Assembly (NCBI GenBank): GCA_021772235.1
Contig: JAJFMI010000077.1
Coordinates: 1 to 7,611, forward strand
Direction: 5' to 3'
DNA from: Chlamydiota bacterium
Lineage (GTDB): Bacteria > Chlamydiota > Chlamydiia > Chlamydiales > JAJFMI01
Length of the DNA: 7,611 nucleotides
Numbering within the stretch: position 1 is the stretch's first letter; each line of letters begins with the position of its first letter. Below are positions 5,905 to 7,611 of this stretch, one piece after another. A model generated the notes under the pieces. The model was not told the DNA's origin, ran no database searches, and saw only the letters and a program-made list of their open reading frames with translations. A program made the translations under genes and the position numbers.

Positions 5905-6423
5905 ATGCGTAAAGAAAAACAACTATTACTAGATGAAATTGTCGACCAGCTAGATGCTGCTTCCAGTTTTGTTATTACTCGTTATAAAGACTTAGGTGCA
6001 GACCTTAATTTTGAACTTCGTTCTCGCCTCAGCAAAAGCGGTGGAAAAATTTACGCATTTAAAAAACGCGTTTTCCTAAAAGCAATTGCTGATAAGGCTG
6101 TTAACTTCTCAAAAGAAGATCTGCCGGGTCATATAGCTGCTGTTTTAGGCGGAGAGGACTCTGTAGCTGCAGCAAAAGTATTGAGTGATTTTAATAAAGA
6201 ACACAAGAATAAGAATATTGAAGTTATAGGCGGCTTTTTTGAAGGTGTTCAGGTTTCTAAAGAAGATGTTTTAGAAATTGCAGGTCTTCCTGGTCGCGAT
6301 GAAATGCGCGCACAACTTCTTGGCCTATTCGAAGCACCAATGGCAATGACTCTTGGCGCAATGGATGCAGTCATGAGCAGTGTGCCTAGCTGTCTTCAAC
6401 AGAAGAGTGAAAAGGAAGAGTAA
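5905..6423 (+). CDS. rplJ: 50S ribosomal protein L10
   Basis: L10 anchors L7/L12 dimers to the ribosome, forming the flexible stalk that recruits translational GTPases. The 172-residue protein has the N-terminal RNA-binding domain (start MRKEKQLLLDEIVDQLDAAS) and the C-terminal helix (about 130-160, RDEMRAQLLGLFEAPMAMTLGA) that binds L7/L12. The usual bacterial KNTL-type motif after the first domain is replaced by KKRVFLKA at 53-60, which resembles the chlamydial form. The C-terminal tail is short and charged. ATG 5905 is preceded by AAGGAAGAG overlapping the rplA stop. The rplA-rplJ gap is 12 bases, too short for the structured L10 leader found before rplJ in many bacteria. Confidence 0.96.
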   Translation: MRKEKQLLLDEIVDQLDAASSFVITRYKDLGADLNFELRSRLSKSGGKIYAFKKRVFLKAIADKAVNFSKEDLPGHIAAVLGGEDSVAAAKVLSDFNKEHKNKNIEVIGGFFEGVQVSKEDVLEIAGLPGRDEMRAQLLGLFEAPMAMTLGAMDAVMSSVPSCLQQKSEKEE

Positions 6424-6440
6424 GAATTTATAAATAGTCG

Positions 6441-6490
6441 GTTTGTCGAGTTTAACGTGTGATGCGACCGTTAAACGCCTTTAGACAGAC
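6441..6490 (+). ncRNA. Two-tier hairpin in the rplJ-rplL spacer
   Basis: Within the 97-base spacer an inner stem GTTTAACG (6450-6457) pairs perfectly with CGTTAAAC (6469-6476) around an 11-base loop. An outer stem GTTTGTC (6441-6447) pairs with GACAGAC (6484-6490), 7 bp with one G-U. The internal loop is GA on one side and GCCTTTA on the other. An A-run follows, so it is not an intrinsic terminator. It may be an mRNA processing or control element for rplL, which needs several-fold more product than rplJ. Assignment as functional RNA is inference. Confidence 0.5.
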
Positions 6491-6520
6491 AAAAAAGTTA
6501 AATATATTGAGGTAAATAAA

Positions 6521-6916
6521 GTGAGTGAAGAAAAACTAAACCAATTAGTCGAAGAATTAAGTGCCCTTTCAGTTCTCGATATGTCCAAGCTAAAAAAAAT
6601 GCTGGAAGAGAAATGGGACGTAAAAGCAGCAGCAGGCGGTGGAGTCATGATGGCAGCACCTGCAGCAGCGGGCGGAGATGCAGCAGCTGAAGAAGCAACA
6701 GATTTCCAAGTTGTTTTAACAGATGTACCTGCAGACAAGAAGATTGCTGTAATTAAGCTTGTACGTGAAGCTACAGGTCTTGGCTTGAGAGAAGCTAAGG
6801 AGCTGGTAGAATCAGCGCCTAAAGCAGTTAAAGATAGCGCACCAAAAGCAGAAGCAGAAGAACTTAAGAAAAAGTTCACTGATGTTGGTGCTAAGATTGA
6901 TCTTAAGCCTGTTTAA
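6521..6916 (+). CDS. rplL: 50S ribosomal protein L7/L12
   Basis: L7/L12 is the multi-copy stalk protein that contacts EF-Tu, EF-G and IF-2 and stimulates their GTPase activity. The 131-residue product has the N-terminal dimerisation and L10-binding helices (residues 1-35, with LSALSVLDMSKLKKMLEEKWDV), an Ala/Gly-rich hinge (36-58), and the globular C-terminal domain (60-129) with FQVVLTDVPADKKIAVIKLVRE and GLGLREAKELVE. It is about ten residues longer than the E. coli protein and close to the chlamydial length. The start is GTG at 6521, supported by GAGG (6509-6512) 8 bases upstream and by the family N-terminus (M)SEEKLNQLVEEL. It is flanked on both sides by structured spacers. Confidence 0.97.
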   Translation: MSEEKLNQLVEELSALSVLDMSKLKKMLEEKWDVKAAAGGGVMMAAPAAAGGDAAAEEATDFQVVLTDVPADKKIAVIKLVREATGLGLREAKELVESAPKAVKDSAPKAEAEELKKKFTDVGAKIDLKPV

Positions 6917-6939
6917 TCAACTGTTAAATACCGTTAATT

Positions 6940-6974
6940 GCAAACAGAAGTGTACGTTAAACACTTCTGTTTGC
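6940..6974 (+). ncRNA. 14-bp perfect hairpin in the rplL-rpoB spacer
   Basis: GCAAACAGAAGTGT (6940-6953) is the exact reverse complement of 6961-6974, with a seven-base loop ACGTTAA. The first following bases are CCCATTTGTTAAATTTTT, so the T-rich stretch is displaced from the stem and the terminator form is imperfect. In E. coli the corresponding rplL-rpoB spacer carries an attenuator and an RNase III cleavage hairpin, so this is a likely positional counterpart that lowers rpoB relative to rplL. The mechanism is inferred from position. Confidence 0.7.
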
Positions 6975-7015
6975 CCATTTGTTAAATTTTTCATCTGCCA
7001 ATTGGAGGCATATCG

Positions 7016-7611
7016 ATGCTAAAGCGTCCCCCAGAACGGGTCAGTTTTCTTAAAAAAGACGAGATTCTAGACCTTCCTAATTTGATCGAAGTACAGATCA
7101 AATCTTACAAAGAGTTCCTTCAAGCGGAAAAGCTTCCGCATGAGAGAGAGAATGTTGGATTAGAGGAAGTCTTTCGCGAAATTTTTCCAATTAAATCCTA
7201 TGATGAAAAGACCATCATAGAATATCTTTCTTATTCACTTGGTGTGCCAAAGTACACACCTGCTGAATGTATTCGTCGCGGTATTACATATAATGTCACT
7301 CTTAAGGTGAAGTTCCGCCTTACTGATGAGACGGGAATTAAGGAAGAAGAAGTCTATATGGGCACTCTTCCAGTCATGACTCATAAAGGTACCTTTGTTA
7401 TTAATGGTGCTGAACGTGTTATTGTCTCCCAACTCCATCGCTCTCCTGGTATCTCATTTGAAGGTGAGAAACATGCGAAAGGCAATATGCTCTACTCTTT
7501 CCGCGTCATACCTTATCGCGGTAGCTGGTTAGAAGCGGCCTTTGATAGCAATGATATGATCTATGTTTACATTGATCGTAAAAAGCGTCGCCGAAAAGTT
7601 CTTGCAACTTC
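7016..7611 (+). CDS. rpoB: RNA polymerase beta subunit, N-terminal 198 residues (truncated by window)
   Basis: The open frame from ATG 7016 runs off the right edge without a stop. The 198 full codons match the N-terminus of the catalytic beta subunit of RNA polymerase: RPPERVSFLKKDEILDLPNL, then VGLEEVFREIFPIKSYD, the very conserved ECIRRGITYNVTLKVKFRL (85-102), YMGTLPVMTHKGTFVINGAE (114-133), RVIVSQLHRSPGISFE, and IPYRGSWLEAAFD. These make up the beginning of the protrusion and lobe domains. The rifampicin-binding clusters and active site lie further along and are not in view. The start has a strong GGAGG (7004-7008) with 7-base spacing. The sequence resembles chlamydial RpoB closely, including DRKKRRRKVLA. 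rpoC presumably follows. Confidence 0.97.
   Translation, partial: MLKRPPERVSFLKKDEILDLPNLIEVQIKSYKEFLQAEKLPHERENVGLEEVFREIFPIKSYDEKTIIEYLSYSLGVPKYTPAECIRRGITYNVTLKVKFRLTDETGIKEEEVYMGTLPVMTHKGTFVINGAERVIVSQLHRSPGISFEGEKHAKGNMLYSFRVIPYRGSWLEAAFDSNDMIYVYIDRKKRRRKVLAT

Noticed and set aside
6480..6508. TTTAGA with 17-base spacing to TATATT as an rplL promoter
   Set aside because: Transcription would begin near 6515, after the rplL ribosome binding site at 6509-6512, leaving an almost leaderless message. It is probably a product of AT-rich sequence.
6481..6879. 132-residue open frame on the minus strand opposite rplL
   Set aside because: Its Ala/Ser-rich sequence mirrors the Ala-rich hinge codons of L7/L12; it has no ribosome binding site or family resemblance.

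Overview
This window is a stretch of core bacterial chromosome carrying transcription and translation genes, almost certainly from a member of the phylum Chlamydiota. The support is gene order and protein character. The run infA, tRNA-Thr, tuf, tRNA-Trp, secE, nusG, rplK, rplA, rplJ, rplL, rpoB is the arrangement I recall from Chlamydia trachomatis. Several proteins carry chlamydial sequence variants: the start of RpoB resembles the chlamydial protein closely, L10 has KKRVFLKA where most bacteria have KNTL-type residues, and L7/L12 has the chlamydial length and hinge. The proteins are clearly not identical to those of Chlamydia itself, so an environmental lineage (Parachlamydia-, Waddlia- or Simkania-like) is the likeliest source. 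That last step is inference.

Layout. The left edge (1-1511, +) holds the C-terminal part of a HEAT-repeat protein whose start lies outside the window. A convergent gene (1552-1998, -) encodes a SufE-type sulfur acceptor protein. A 124-base divergent region (1999-2122) carries a good promoter for infA and a weaker candidate for sufE. From infA rightward everything is on the + strand. A second promoter follows infA and drives tRNA-Thr(GGU) and tuf, which end at a strong intrinsic terminator. The tuf-tRNA-Trp gap is almost entirely hairpin: the terminator, a perfect 21-bp inverted repeat, and a smaller 8-bp hairpin. Then come tRNA-Trp(CCA), secE, nusG and the ribosomal stalk genes, closely packed up to rplJ. 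The rplJ-rplL and rplL-rpoB gaps are longer (97 and 99 bases), and each holds an RNA-like hairpin. rpoB runs off the right edge.

How the genes fit together. infA, tuf, the two tRNAs, L11, L1, L10 and L7/L12 supply translation initiation, elongation and the GTPase-activating stalk of the 50S subunit. NusG and RpoB are transcription elongation components, and NusG couples RNA polymerase to the ribosome. SecE is the small essential subunit of the protein translocase. Co-transcription keeps these parts in proportion. Because rpoB needs far less product than rplL, the hairpins around rplL are natural places for processing or attenuation.

I found no mobile element, CRISPR array, toxin-antitoxin pair or defence system. 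The interesting material is in the non-coding gaps, chiefly the triple-hairpin gap after tuf and the structured spacers flanking rplL.
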